From Sporosarcina highlanderae (lineage in GTDB: Bacteria; Bacillota; Bacilli; Bacillales_A; Planococcaceae): 64,000 nucleotides of DNA. The stretch is taken from contig NZ_JAROCC010000001.1 of the NCBI RefSeq assembly GCF_030433715.1, forward strand, positions 124,001 through 188,000, read 5' to 3'. Positions within the stretch are counted from its first letter, which is position 1. Each line of letters begins with the position of its first letter. The notes beneath the pieces were generated by a model. That model was not told the origin of the DNA. It saw only the letters and a program-made list of their open reading frames with translations, and did not search any database. Shown one piece after another: positions 37,194 to 45,797 of this stretch. A program made the position numbers and the translations under genes.

Positions 37194-37341
37194 TTTGTGA
37201 TTCCCCCTCTTTTAGATTTACGGCGGGAGCGGCCCCCGCCGCATTTTTGGTCGGCCGGATCATCTTGGCCATTGCAGCAAGCATCCCTTCAGTTGAAGGC
37301 AATGCTTCCCCTTGGACATGGACGAATCCCCATTCATCCAT
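37177..37341 (-). CDS. 54-aa small protein
   Basis: Opens MDEWGFVHVQGEALPSTEGM and includes an Ala-rich stretch (AAMAKMIRPTKNAAGAAPAV). ATG 37341 lies 8 bases after AAAGGAG. It is encoded just upstream of, and overlapping, the 52-aa gene. Not recognised; the paired layout suggests they act together. Confidence 0.6.
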   Translation of the reverse strand: MDEWGFVHVQGEALPSTEGMLAAMAKMIRPTKNAAGAAPAVNLKEGESQNGTNG

Positions 37342-37459
37342 TATCCAATCTCCTTTACATTTACTTTTTTCGTAGAATTAGTTCATTTCACTATTTAGTT
37401 TTGTGTACAACTACCAATCGCTTTCTTGCCACCCCTCCCCATATGTATCTTCCTTGGAG

Positions 37460-37909
37460 TTAATAAATCGGCAAACCCTCTTTCTCTTCCTGTGGCAAAT
37501 GAAACTTCGACGTAACGCTTTCCTGTTCACTTTCACTGGACTGTTGCTGCACATTGGCTTCAGGCTCATCGTACAGGTTTTCGCTGCTCCTGCGTTTTGT
37601 AGAAAGGAATCTAATTTCTTCACCGATCACTTCTGTCACGAACACACGGCTTTTGTCTTCCCTTTCGTACGTTCTTGATTGGATACGTCCACCGACTCCA
37701 ATTAAAGACCCTTTCCCACAATGCTTCGCCGTATTTTCCGCGGTTTTCCCCCAGGCAGTGCAAAGTATGAAATCTGCATCCACTTCGCCATGCTGGTTTT
37801 TGAATTTGCGGTTCACGGCAAGGATGAAGCTCGTTTGCAGCCTTCCTTCCGACAACCTTCTCAAAATCGGATCCTTCGTAATTCGCCCTACAAGTGCAAC
37901 TTGGTTCAC
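37460..37909 (-). CDS. ssbB: single-stranded DNA-binding protein (SsbB-type)
   Basis: 149 aa from GTG 37909, which follows GGGAGGT; the in-frame TTG at 37927 lies upstream of that site. The OB fold covers about 1-105 (NQVALVGRITKDPILRR at the start, FILCTAWGKTAENTAKHCGKG in the middle). The C-terminus ends EEKEGLPIY and lacks the acidic DDDIPF-like tip of housekeeping SSB. Location beside ywpF matches ssbB of B. subtilis, which works in competence, not replication. Gene symbol from context; SsbB of B. subtilis is shorter. Confidence 0.8.
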   Translation of the reverse strand: MNQVALVGRITKDPILRRLSEGRLQTSFILAVNRKFKNQHGEVDADFILCTAWGKTAENTAKHCGKGSLIGVGGRIQSRTYEREDKSRVFVTEVIGEEIRFLSTKRRSSENLYDEPEANVQQQSSESEQESVTSKFHLPQEEKEGLPIY

Positions 37910-38175
37910 TGTTTTACCTCCCTTCAACGTGTGATGCTTTCATCATACAAAGCGGGTGGTCAAACTGACAAATCGGCAAAAATGGGTTTTGCGGGTGTTT
38001 TTTGTGGTTTTCGGTTACGGTTTCGGGTGTTTTTTGGCCATTTTATTTTGAATGTCAAGAGTGGCAAGGGTTCGTGAATTTTCATTTATTCAAGATAATA
38101 CGAGTTTGGCATGTTTCTAAAGATTTTTTGGGGCTGTATGGTATACTTGAGCAAAAAGTGAGGCGGGTGGCGCAT

Positions 38176-38613
38176 TTGAAGACATTTAAAATGTTATCTG
38201 TCGGAATTTTGATCGACGATAAAATCCAGGACTTTCCGTTGATTGATGGGATTATCATCAATCAAGAGAATAGTCATCGTATGTGGATTCTTGAGATGTT
38301 CATTGATAAACAGCATGAGGAGCTGTTTCAGGGGTGGAAGGATTCGGAAGAAGTGTTGGATACAAGTGTCGTCATCTCCTACCCGGAAAATGAGCCTGCG
38401 GGATTCCGCGTGGCGGTGGATACGGTGCAACGGATCGGGGACAATATTTCCGTTTTGTTGAAGGGTCGCTTGAAGCGCGCCCGCACTCAATATGCTGAGC
38501 ATTTGTTGGAGGAATTGATTACTGAGGGGCTGAGCGGCGAGGAGTTGTTGAAGCGGTTTGAGTCTGATATGAGGGAGAGGCCGCGGTTGAAGAAGGATCG
38601 GGAGAAGGGTTGA
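38176..38613 (+). CDS. ywpF: YwpF-like protein
   Basis: 145 aa from TTG 38176, placed 5 bases after AGGCGGGTGG. This gives an N-terminus MKTFKMLSVGIL like the family. It continues FPLIDGIIINQENSHRMWIL. YwpF family members are cytoplasmic proteins of unknown function next to ssbB in Bacillales. It diverges from the ssb gene across 266 bp. Array J begins 16 bases past the stop. Confidence 0.78.
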   Translation: MKTFKMLSVGILIDDKIQDFPLIDGIIINQENSHRMWILEMFIDKQHEELFQGWKDSEEVLDTSVVISYPENEPAGFRVAVDTVQRIGDNISVLLKGRLKRARTQYAEHLLEELITEGLSGEELLKRFESDMRERPRLKKDREKG

Positions 38614-38626
38614 TGATTTGTATGGT

Positions 38627-38832
38627 TTCTTGAGCGCGAGGGCGCAATTCTTGAGCGCGGGGGAACACTTCTTGAGCGCGAAACGCGATTCTTGGGCGCG
38701 GGGGAACACTTCTTGAGCGCGAAACGCGATTCTTGGGCGCGGGGCAACACCTCTTGAGCGCGAAACGCGATTCTTGAGCGCGGGGGAACACCTCTTGAGC
38801 GCGAAACGCGATTCTTGAGCGCGGGGGAACAC
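38627..38832 (+). repeat. CTTGAGCGCG array J (10 units)
   Basis: CTTG cores at 38629, 38650, 38671, 38691, 38712, 38732, 38753, 38773, 38794 and 38814. Steps alternate 21 and 20 because two unit types alternate: CTTGAGCGCGAAACGCGATT and CTTGAGCGCGGGGGAACAC. This gives a 41-bp dimer repeated about four times. It lies between convergent ywpF and the lipoprotein gene. Confidence 0.95.
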
Positions 38833-38835
38833 TAC

Positions 38836-38903
38836 TCCCGCGGGATAATACAATCTGGCAAAACAACTCCATCTCGCGCCAAATGCCTTTTACAATTTAA
38901 TGG
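38836..38903 (+). repeat. array-associated motif, copy 6
   Basis: CCCGCGGG (about 38837), then TCTCGCGCC (38872-38880), 5 bases, CCTTTTACAATTTAATGG (38886-38903). The same motif as beside the TTATGCGT arrays, here beside a CTTGAGCGCG array. Confidence 0.7.
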
Positions 38904-38916
38904 TCTAATAATCAAA

Positions 38917-38940
38917 AAAACCGCCCCGAAAGGCGGTTTT
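38917..38940. terminator. bidirectional terminator
   Basis: AAAACCGCC (38917-38925) pairs with GGCGGTTTT (38932-38940), A/T tails on both sides. Confidence 0.88.
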
Positions 38941-38956
38941 TCTTTGTGGCTTGTGG

Positions 38957-39310
38957 TTAGCGGTTGTTGTTTCTGTCGCGATTGATGGTGCCGTTTGGAG
39001 TCGTTGTGTTTTCATCTGTTAAGATGCCGTTGTTCGGCGATGTTGTGCCATCACCGTTCATGTCTCCGTTGATACGGTTTCCATTATTAATGATTCTGCC
39101 GTCGTTCACACCATTGTTCACACCGTTGCCGTTATTGATGCCATCCATATCCGGTCCAGCACCGTTATTGACTCTTGGAGTCAAATCACGTGTGTCTCGG
39201 TCGATAGCCTCCATCGGCGTTTCGTTGTTTTTTGGAACGTTGTTGTTGGTATTACATCCTGTTAGGACTAATCCCGAAACGAGTACGAACGGTATCGCTT
39301 TTTTGTACAT
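38957..39310 (-). CDS. Asn-rich lipoprotein
   Basis: 117 aa from ATG 39310 (GGAGG upstream); an in-frame start at 39331 lies before that site. Signal peptide with lipobox LVLTGC gives a lipid-modified Cys near residue 19. The mature part is low-complexity, dense in Asn, Gly and Asp (NNGNGVNNGVNDGR). It resembles small Asn-rich lipoproteins of sporulating Bacillales (YhcN-like in composition only). No enzymatic motif. Function unknown. Confidence 0.7.
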   Translation of the reverse strand: MYKKAIPFVLVSGLVLTGCNTNNNVPKNNETPMEAIDRDTRDLTPRVNNGAGPDMDGINNGNGVNNGVNDGRIINNGNRINGDMNGDGTTSPNNGILTDENTTTPNGTINRDRNNNR

Positions 39311-39400
39311 GTAGAGTTCCCTCCTTTCCACAAGCCTCTATCATACAAATCGTATGATACTTGTAGGTTGGCTCAAAAGGAGGGAACTATCCATACTTTT

Positions 39401-39787
39401 TTATTGTTTTTCGGCACGCTCTTTGAGTATGGATTCGACATAGGCCGCTTCCGCTTTGCAGTGAAAGTTCATGTAGACGTCAAGCTTTTCCTGTAGCATC
39501 TGGATGTTCGCAATTTGCTCTTCAGATGGCGGTTCGCTCAGAATGCGTTGAATGACTTCGTTGATTCGCTGTGCGAGGTCTTCATGGAAGGCCGGATCGT
39601 TTTTCATTTCATCCGGAATTTTTGAATACCAAAGCGCTTTCGTTGTGATGTATTCACGCCAAGTTTTGATGAAGTCCTCGATGTCGTATTCCTCTTCATC
39701 CCAGTCAATGCTCGTCATGTATTGCTCGAAAGTTTGTGTGATGGAACGCGTGATGCTGCTTTTTATATTTGGAGAAAGATCTTTCAT
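39401..39787 (-). CDS. conserved hypothetical protein
   Basis: 128 aa, cytoplasmic, acidic and helical, with a single Cys (FHCKAEAAY) near the C-terminus. The ATG follows GGAGGTACC. It lies 57 bases downstream of fabZ, probably on the same transcript. Not recognised. Confidence 0.6.
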   Translation of the reverse strand: MKDLSPNIKSSITRSITQTFEQYMTSIDWDEEEYDIEDFIKTWREYITTKALWYSKIPDEMKNDPAFHEDLAQRINEVIQRILSEPPSEEQIANIQMLQEKLDVYMNFHCKAEAAYVESILKERAEKQ

Positions 39788-39843
39788 GACAATTGGTACC
39801 TCCTACAATATATCGTGCATGAATAATGCGCTTTTGCACATTC

Positions 39844-40287
39844 TTAATTCGATTCGCTTGCAGCTGGCCCAAGGGCAAACGTGATTTCCGTTTCACAGGC
39901 AATTTCGCCATCAACGGTTGCAATCGCTTTTCCTTTTCCAATAGTGCCACGCATTCTAGTGATTTCCACCTCAAGCTTCAATGTATCACCCGGAACGACT
40001 TGTCTTTTGAAGCGGCAATTATCTATACCCGCAAAAAACGCAAGTCTACCCTGATTTTCCTCTTTTTGCAACATCGCCACCGCACCCACTTGTGCAAGCG
40101 CTTCGACAATTAATACCCCGGGCATAACCGGGTATCCTGGAAAATGTCCGTTAAAATAATCTTCATTTATCGTAACGTTCTTTAAACCCACAGCGCGTTT
40201 CCCTTTGTCAATCTCAAGTATCCTATCAACAAGAAGGAATGGGTAACGATGTGGAATTATTTTTTGAATCTGCTCTGCTGTTAGCAT
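39844..40287 (-). CDS. fabZ: 3-hydroxyacyl-ACP dehydratase
   Basis: 147 aa. Dehydrates (3R)-hydroxyacyl-ACP to trans-2-enoyl-ACP in fatty acid elongation. The catalytic His is in [12 protein letters not shown] and the catalytic Glu in VLIVEALAQ. The N-terminus [15 protein letters not shown] is typical. Length is standard for the family. RBS GGAGGTGGAAGG. It lies downstream of the EpuA gene and of flhP, as in B. subtilis. Confidence 0.95.
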   Translation of the reverse strand: MLTAEQIQKIIPHRYPFLLVDRILEIDKGKRAVGLKNVTINEDYFNGHFPGYPVMPGVLIVEALAQVGAVAMLQKEENQGRLAFFAGIDNCRFKRQVVPGDTLKLEVEITRMRGTIGKGKAIATVDGEIACETEITFALGPAASESN

Positions 40288-40347
40288 AACCTTCCACCTC
40301 CAAATTATGTAGTATTTATTCCATTAGAATGAAAACGAAAGAGCCTT

Positions 40348-40656
40348 TTACGACTCTTTCCCTTTTATGATATCGACTATGTGAGTCCACGTCTCTTTCT
40401 TGAGCGCATCGGCCGGATTGCCGTCACCGATGTATCCGTAACCGATTGTGACACCAAGAGCTACAGCACCTGCCATGAGGGCTAAAACAAGGATAATTCG
40501 CAGCCAAATCGGCAGTATCCGGACTTGTACCCAAATTCGTCCCTTTGCGCTTGGTTCCTCTTTTTCAGGTTTACGCTTTTTTTGCTGATTGCGTTCCAAC
40601 CTGGAGGAGACGGTCTGCTGTTCATTGTTGTTTGTCATTTGCTTTTCTTCTATCAT
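40348..40656 (-). CDS. EpuA-family membrane protein
   Basis: 102 aa. A charged N-terminal half is followed by VQVRILPIWLRIILVLALMAG and a GYGYIGDGNPADAL motif: the EpuA domain. One membrane helix (about 53-75). Databases often label this family a DNA-directed RNA polymerase beta subunit, which is not supported by anything in the sequence. The ATG at 40656 follows AGGGAG. It lies 20 bases downstream of flhP. Confidence 0.75.
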   Translation of the reverse strand: MIEEKQMTNNNEQQTVSSRLERNQQKKRKPEKEEPSAKGRIWVQVRILPIWLRIILVLALMAGAVALGVTIGYGYIGDGNPADALKKETWTHIVDIIKGKES

Positions 40657-40675
40657 ATCGAATTCTCCCTAACGC

Positions 40676-41512
40676 TTAACGAATGTTATTGATCAAACCT
40701 AACATTTGATCTGCAAGCGTGACTGTCCGTGCGTTGAATTGATAAGAACGTTGGACGCTGATAAGGTCCGTCATCTCTTTTTGGTAATCAACATTGGATG
40801 CTTCAAGCTGTCCGTTCTCCATCCCGATTTGACTGCGATTTGCGCCAATCATCTCGACTATGACGTCGTCCGGAGTCACGCCTAACTCGTCCATATTATC
40901 AGGAAGTGAGAATAATGTCGCGGATAAGCGATTCATCAAGTTCGGGCGTTCAAACTTCGTGATGCCCATCTGGTATTCTCGGATGGCCTGATCCTTTTCC
41001 GTTACCTGAAGTATGCCTTCAGGAAGCAGTGTGTATTTCTCAACATTGTCGGAGAAAACGATCGGTTCTCCTGCGCTATTCGCGACCGGATACCCGTCGC
41101 CGTTGACAAGCATCAGGTTGCCGCCTTCTACAGGTGTAACAAAGAAATTCCCTTGACGCGTGTAAACCGTTTGTTCACCGTTTTCGGTGGGTCTAATGAG
41201 GTTGAAGTAGTGCTTCGGTTCCGTCAGCGCAAAGTCAAGTTCCCGGTTAGTCGCTTGCAATGAGCCGACTTTTGTGTTCATTTGCACGGATCCTAACATT
41301 GCACCTACGCCATAGCGGATACCTGCCGGCGATTGGCGCTGCGCCGTATCGCCTTTGTCATTATTGAATTGTTGGTAAAGCATTTCCTGAAAATTAGCTG
41401 CACCGGACTTGTATCCATGTGTCGATGAATTCGCAAGGTTGTTTCCGATTATATCGATTTGGCTCTGTAATTGATTCATCGTATTGACAGCTGTTGCCAT
41501 CGATCGTATCAT
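40676..41512 (-). CDS. flhP: flagellar hook-basal body protein (FlhP/FlgG-like)
   Basis: 278 aa. The N-terminal rod signature NTMNQLQSQIDIIGNNLANS and the C-terminal LEASNVDYQKEMTDLISVQR are both characteristic of rod/hook proteins. In B. subtilis flhO and flhP encode distal rod components. It overlaps none of its neighbours; RBS AAAGGAGCGGG. It is co-transcribed with flhO, 28 bases upstream. Confidence 0.9.
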   Translation of the reverse strand: MIRSMATAVNTMNQLQSQIDIIGNNLANSSTHGYKSGAANFQEMLYQQFNNDKGDTAQRQSPAGIRYGVGAMLGSVQMNTKVGSLQATNRELDFALTEPKHYFNLIRPTENGEQTVYTRQGNFFVTPVEGGNLMLVNGDGYPVANSAGEPIVFSDNVEKYTLLPEGILQVTEKDQAIREYQMGITKFERPNLMNRLSATLFSLPDNMDELGVTPDDVIVEMIGANRSQIGMENGQLEASNVDYQKEMTDLISVQRSYQFNARTVTLADQMLGLINNIR

Positions 41513-41540
41513 TCATTCCCGCTCCTTTTACGTCGTGTCC

Positions 41541-42362
41541 CTAGTTGACACGGCCAATTTCCACTGCTTTTTCCATGCTACGGTCGTATGCCTGAAGAAT
41601 TTTTTGATTCGCCTCAAACGCCCTGAATGCTGCTAACATGTCCGTCATCGTCTTCGCTGCGTCAACGTTGGAGCCTTCAAGATAGCCTTGTTGGAATGAA
41701 TAGCCGCCTTCTGCGTTAGGTAAATTGCCATTTTGACTTTCGAACAGGCCATTCCCTTGTTTGAATAAAGAGGAGGGCTGCTCCGCGAATGAAACACCTA
41801 ATGTCGCGACTGTTGCTCCATTCTGCATGATGATACCCGTATCTGAAATGGTGAATTCATCATTTTGCAATTGGATCCGCTGTCCATTTGAGTCAAGAAC
41901 ATAATGCCCCATTGGATTCGTCAGATTGCCGTTTGCATCAATTGTGAAGTTACCGTTTCGCGTGTACAGCTCATTTCCATTTTCATTCTCAAGCCGGAAA
42001 AAGACAGTTCCACGCTCACCTGTTTCCGTATTGACCGGCAAATTGATATCAATGAGCGCAATGTCAGTCGTCATGCCGGTTTCACGCATGGAACCTTGTG
42101 TGAACAGCGGCAATGTCTCCTGCATGTAAACGCCTGTTGATAGTTGCCCGACTGGCGATAAGCCTTTTTGTTGAAAGCCTTTTTCCGTAGGAATCTTCGT
42201 CGCATTTATGCTCGACATGAACATTTCAGGGAATGAACGAATGCTTGACTGCTCGGCCTTAAAGCCTGGCGTATTGGCGTTTGCCATATTATTTGCTAGC
42301 ATTTCCGTCCTCCGCTGTTGTGCAATCATCCCAGAACCGGCTGTGTAAAATCCGCGGAACAT
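41541..42362 (-). CDS. flhO: flagellar hook-basal body protein (FlhO-like)
   Basis: 273 aa. N-terminal MFRGFYTAGSGMIAQQRRTE followed by MLANNMANANTPGFKAEQ, and C-terminal LEGSNVDAAKTMTDMLAAFR are the flagellar rod signatures. RBS AAAGGAGGCGGG. It lies 49 bases downstream of mbl, matching mbl-flhO-flhP of B. subtilis. Indicates a motile organism. Confidence 0.9.
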   Translation of the reverse strand: MFRGFYTAGSGMIAQQRRTEMLANNMANANTPGFKAEQSSIRSFPEMFMSSINATKIPTEKGFQQKGLSPVGQLSTGVYMQETLPLFTQGSMRETGMTTDIALIDINLPVNTETGERGTVFFRLENENGNELYTRNGNFTIDANGNLTNPMGHYVLDSNGQRIQLQNDEFTISDTGIIMQNGATVATLGVSFAEQPSSLFKQGNGLFESQNGNLPNAEGGYSFQQGYLEGSNVDAAKTMTDMLAAFRAFEANQKILQAYDRSMEKAVEIGRVN

Positions 42363-42411
42363 GGTGCCCGCCTCCTTTCATATGTCATTTATTGTAATAA
42401 ATTGTAATAAA

Positions 42412-43407
42412 TCAATAACGTCCTCTTGTTTTTCCGATGTTATCTAGAAGAATGCCCGTCCCGATTGCAACGCAACCAAGTGGATTATCCGAAACGAATA
42501 CCGGAACCCTGAGTTCCTCTGCAAGCAGTTGGTCGATTCCATGCATTAACGCGCCGCCCCCAGTAAGGAAAATACCGCGATCGATAATGTCAGCAGAAAG
42601 TTCCGGAGGTGTTCTTTCCAAAACATTTTTCGCCGATTGGACGATCATTTCCACGGATTCTTTTAACGCTTCACGAATTTCTTCTGAATCTATCGTAATT
42701 GTTCGTGGTAGTCCAGTAACCATATCACGTCCGCGGATGTCCATCTCTTCTTTCCGGCTTCCTCGGAAAACGGTTGCAATGCTTTTCTTAATTGTTTCAG
42801 CTGTGCGTTCGCCGATATGTAGTTTATGCTTTCTTTTTATAGCTTGAATGATGTCATTGTCAAACATGTCCCCAGCAGCTTTGATCGATTCTGAAGTTAC
42901 GATATCTCCCATTGACAGCACCGCGACATCCGTCGTTCCGCCGCCGATATCGATTACCATATTTCCGCTCGGTTGGAAAATATCCATGCCGGCCCCAATC
43001 GCTGCTACTTTCGGCTCTTCTTCGAGATAGATCTTTTTCCCCCCGGATTTTTCAGCAGCATCCTGGATTGCCTTCTGTTCGACACTTGTAATGTTCGTTG
43101 GGCAGCAAATAAGAATCCGCGGCTTCGATAAAAATCCTTTGACATTCAATTTATTGATGAAATGGCGAAGCATCGCTTCTGTTACATCAAAATCAGCAAT
43201 CACGCCATCCTTCATCGGTCGGATTGCAACAATGTTTCCGGGCGTTCTACCGACCATTTTACTGGCTTCCTCACCGACAGCCAATACCTTATTCGATTGC
43301 TTGTCTATGGCAACAACAGCCGGTTCGTCAAGCACAATTCCCTTCCCTTTTACGTGAATCAACACATTTGCAGTTCCAAGGTCGATCCCGATATCTTTTG
43401 CAAACAT
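42412..43407 (-). CDS. mbl: MreB-like cell-shape protein Mbl
   Basis: 331 aa from ATG 43407, which gives MFAKDIGIDLGTANVL, the family N-terminus; longer starts add an unrelated MMNEPEGEP leader. Actin-fold motifs: IDLGTANV (phosphate 1), VIDIGGGTTDVAVLS (phosphate 2) and ITIDSEEIREAL. Mbl polymerises under the membrane and steers peptidoglycan synthesis along the cell side walls. Close to B. subtilis Mbl in many positions. Confidence 0.92.
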   Translation of the reverse strand: MFAKDIGIDLGTANVLIHVKGKGIVLDEPAVVAIDKQSNKVLAVGEEASKMVGRTPGNIVAIRPMKDGVIADFDVTEAMLRHFINKLNVKGFLSKPRILICCPTNITSVEQKAIQDAAEKSGGKKIYLEEEPKVAAIGAGMDIFQPSGNMVIDIGGGTTDVAVLSMGDIVTSESIKAAGDMFDNDIIQAIKRKHKLHIGERTAETIKKSIATVFRGSRKEEMDIRGRDMVTGLPRTITIDSEEIREALKESVEMIVQSAKNVLERTPPELSADIIDRGIFLTGGGALMHGIDQLLAEELRVPVFVSDNPLGCVAIGTGILLDNIGKTRGRY

Positions 43408-43691
43408 CAATCCTGGTTCCCCTTCCGGCTCATTCATCAAACATACCTATTTTAGCCTACTCTACTGACTATATATTGTATCACAATGGTTCTATGTTGA
43501 ACACAAAAATTGACAGTTATTTCACATATATTTATTCAGAAATAAAAACTGTAGGGATTTATGTCGATTGGGGATTATTTACAATTTTTTTTTGGGAGGT
43601 TGGTATTTTTATAACGCTTCCTTGTAATGCTTTTTTATTCCAATTTAGAGGGCAGGGGTAAATTCATTAAACTTTTTGAGGTGTTATTACG

Positions 43692-43752
43692 GTCTTTTCT
43701 TACTATCTGGACGAAGGGTTGTCCACATGCGAAAAGACAGGGTGTCCGCCCT
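43692..43752. other. inverted repeats in the mbl-spoIIID gap
   Basis: GTCTTTTC (43692-43699) pairs with GAAAAGAC (43731-43738), with inner TGGAC/GTCCA; next to it AGGG/CCCT (43739-43752). No T run, so not a plain terminator; perhaps a 3'-end structure for spoIIID. The rest of 43408-43787 has no recognised element beyond the presumed mbl promoter. Confidence 0.4.
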
Positions 43753-43787
43753 ACTGCCTAGGCTGGTTGCGTCCCCGTCTATTCCCC

Positions 43788-44057
43788 CTACATGTTGCGG
43801 GCCTTCTTATTTTCATTCATCCATTTCATCCGTGTTGCTTCACCGCCTCTTAAATGTCTGACAGACTTATGATAGGCAAGTATTTTTGCGACTTCCTCAG
43901 ACAACTCAGCATCCACATTTGGCAGCCGTTCCGTTAAATCTTTGTGGACCGTGCTTTTCGAATAGCCTGTCGCTTTCGCAAGTGCCCGTACTGTAAGTCC
44001 AGTGTCCAGCAACATTTTACCGAGGCGCACGCATCGCCTCCGAATTTGCTCGTGCAC
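43788..44057 (-). CDS. spoIIID: sporulation transcription factor SpoIIID
   Basis: 89 aa from GTG 44057 (RBS AGGAAGAGGG). The helix-turn-helix spans about 22-45 (TVRALAKATGYSKSTVHKDL), followed by a basic C-terminal region (HLRGGEATRMKWMNENKKAR) that contacts the minor groove in B. subtilis. Controls mother-cell genes in sporulation. Length is close to the 93 aa of B. subtilis. It lies upstream of mbl. Confidence 0.93.
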   Translation of the reverse strand: MHEQIRRRCVRLGKMLLDTGLTVRALAKATGYSKSTVHKDLTERLPNVDAELSEEVAKILAYHKSVRHLRGGEATRMKWMNENKKARNM

Positions 44058-44255
44058 GCCCTCTTCCTTTCCCTGTCAGCTCCGTTTCTTCCTTTATCCT
44101 ATGCGGGGTGTGGCGGGATTATGTCAGAGCGTTTTTGGAGAGGTGAAACGAATTCTGGAAATTTTGGCGATGTCGCGAGGAGTTTCATTTTAGGTGTTCA
44201 TAAGAGGGTATTAAAAATGCAGATAATACTTTAGTGTATCCCTCTTAATTGTTAA

Positions 44256-44900
44256 TTATATAGTTACACAACTTGGTAAGTTGAATCTAACTCGTACATT
44301 AAATATCCTATCGCCACAATCGTTCACCGAATTGCTTTGTTGAATAATTTGTCCGGTTGTATTAGCAAAATTAGGGCAAGGAGTTTGATTAGTTTCATTA
44401 ACTATACAAAGCGTTTGGTCCACGCACACTGTATCTTGAGCACAAAAGTGAGAACGAGCTATATTACCGGTTGGATCTCTACCATCTCCAAAAATTGCAA
44501 CACTTACTACATAATTGATACACCCTACTACTCTTACTCGGTTCACAATAACCGAACCACTAATTTGCCCTCCACAGGGGTTTGTTGTACTGGCTGGAAG
44601 TGAGCAAGGTTCTACTATACATTTAAGGCAACTTGTGTCGAATGCCAAACTCAATTGCGGACTTGAATCAGAACTAAAGGGAAGTTTAACTAAAACGGTG
44701 ATACAGTCAATTACTGAATTGGTACATAGTGTTCCAGAACAATCTGCCACTATTTGCTGTACTTCAATTTGTTCTTCTTTTTGTTCTACACCAACATCAT
44801 TGCTTTTAGCTTTACCTTGTAAATTTGGTTTTTTCATTTTTTTCACCTCTTCTTCATTCAACTTTCTCATGCTTCCCACCTCTTTTTTTGCAAACCACAT
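44256..44900 (-). CDS. Cys-rich protein, possible spore-surface protein
   Basis: 214 aa from ATG 44900, behind GAGGTGA. Two further in-frame ATGs, each also behind an AGGTG-type site, lie 10 and 21 codons on. After a charged Lys/Glu-rich 50 residues come about 14 cysteines in paired spacing (DCSGTLC, SCLKCIVEPC, PCGG, FCAQDTVC, CIVN, PCPNF, DCGDR). No signal peptide. It sits between spoIIID and spoIIQ, so a spore coat or exosporium role is plausible, but no family was recognised. Confidence 0.6.
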   Translation of the reverse strand: MWFAKKEVGSMRKLNEEEVKKMKKPNLQGKAKSNDVGVEQKEEQIEVQQIVADCSGTLCTNSVIDCITVLVKLPFSSDSSPQLSLAFDTSCLKCIVEPCSLPASTTNPCGGQISGSVIVNRVRVVGCINYVVSVAIFGDGRDPTGNIARSHFCAQDTVCVDQTLCIVNETNQTPCPNFANTTGQIIQQSNSVNDCGDRIFNVRVRFNLPSCVTI

Positions 44901-44999
44901 AAAAATCACCTCACTATACTTTGTTTCTTCTACATTGTATGAAATTATCTTCAACTAAATTGGACAACTTAATCAGTGGTTTAATTCAACAAGGTAAAT

Positions 45000-45041
45000 A
45001 AAAAAGCCGATTCCTTAACTCCACAGGAAATCGACTTTTTT
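45000..45041. terminator. bidirectional terminator
   Basis: AAAAAGCCGATTCC (45001-45014) pairs imperfectly with GGAAATCGACTTTTTT (45026-45041). Second hairpin after spoIIQ. Confidence 0.7.
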
Positions 45042-45099
45042 ATAGGTTGAACTTTTAATTTAGGGTTGGGCGATGAAAGAGAACTCCCGCGACACCATT

Positions 45100-45131
45100 A
45101 AAAAACCCACCTCGCAGTTGCGGGGTGGGTT
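45100..45131 (-). terminator. terminator of spoIID-spoIIQ
   Basis: AAAAACCCACCTCGC and GCGGGGTGGGTT (45120-45131) pair around AGTT; T run on the minus strand. First of two tandem terminators. Confidence 0.85.
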
Positions 45132-45136
45132 GGCAT

Positions 45137-45787
45137 TTAGAATCCTAAATATGAGCGCGGGTTGACTGGGATGCCGTCTTTGTGTACTTCGAAAAGTAGG
45201 TGAGTGCCGGCTTGGACGTTCCATTCGTTGGCTGTGGCGGTTCCGAGGGATTGTCCTTGGATGACTTCGTCGCCTTGCTTAACGAGGATGCCAGTTAGTG
45301 AGCTGTAGACTGTTGTCATTCCGTTGGCGTGGGCGATTTTGATTTCGCCGCCTTTGAATTGGTCTAAAATGACTTCTTGGACAGTTCCGCTCATGGCTGC
45401 TACGACTTCAAATGGTTGGCCATCCACAGAGATCGTGACGCCTTTGTTTGTAATGTACACTTGATTGAAGACTAACAGTGCATTTTCCCGATCCTCTTCG
45501 CTAGCCTCTACATCATAGTAGTCTTGTATAATGGCTACGTTGTCGAAAAGTTCTTCGCTGAACGGGTATTTAAGTACTTCATTTGCAGCGTTTGTTTCGA
45601 CGATTGGTTGGCTATCCGGATCAGCAGTTGCATCGGCAGTTTCGTTAGTACCTTTTTGAATGGCATTGTAGCCCCAAATCATGCCGACGAACACGATCGC
45701 GATTCCCGCATAGATGGCAGGCCAGAACCATCTATTCTTTTGACTCTTATTCTTCTGAGAAGGGGATTTCGGTTTTTCTTCTCGCAT
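45137..45787 (-). CDS. spoIIQ: stage II sporulation protein SpoIIQ
   Basis: 216 aa from ATG 45787 (GAGGTGATGATA upstream). One membrane helix (about 19-42), then the LytM/M23-type fold (about 120-215; AHANGMTTVYSSLTG, HLLFEVHKDGIPVN). The first zinc ligand motif HxGxD is absent, replaced by VTISVDGQPFEVVAAMSG, so it should be a structural protein. In B. subtilis SpoIIQ in the forespore pairs with SpoIIIAH across the septum. It follows spoIID by 10 bases. Confidence 0.88.
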   Translation of the reverse strand: MREEKPKSPSQKNKSQKNRWFWPAIYAGIAIVFVGMIWGYNAIQKGTNETADATADPDSQPIVETNAANEVLKYPFSEELFDNVAIIQDYYDVEASEEDRENALLVFNQVYITNKGVTISVDGQPFEVVAAMSGTVQEVILDQFKGGEIKIAHANGMTTVYSSLTGILVKQGDEVIQGQSLGTATANEWNVQAGTHLLFEVHKDGIPVNPRSYLGF

Positions 45788-45797
45788 TATCATCACC

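Noticed and set aside
40348..40656. RNA polymerase beta subunit
   Set aside because: A 102-aa protein with one membrane helix cannot be RpoB; the common label for the EpuA family is a database error.
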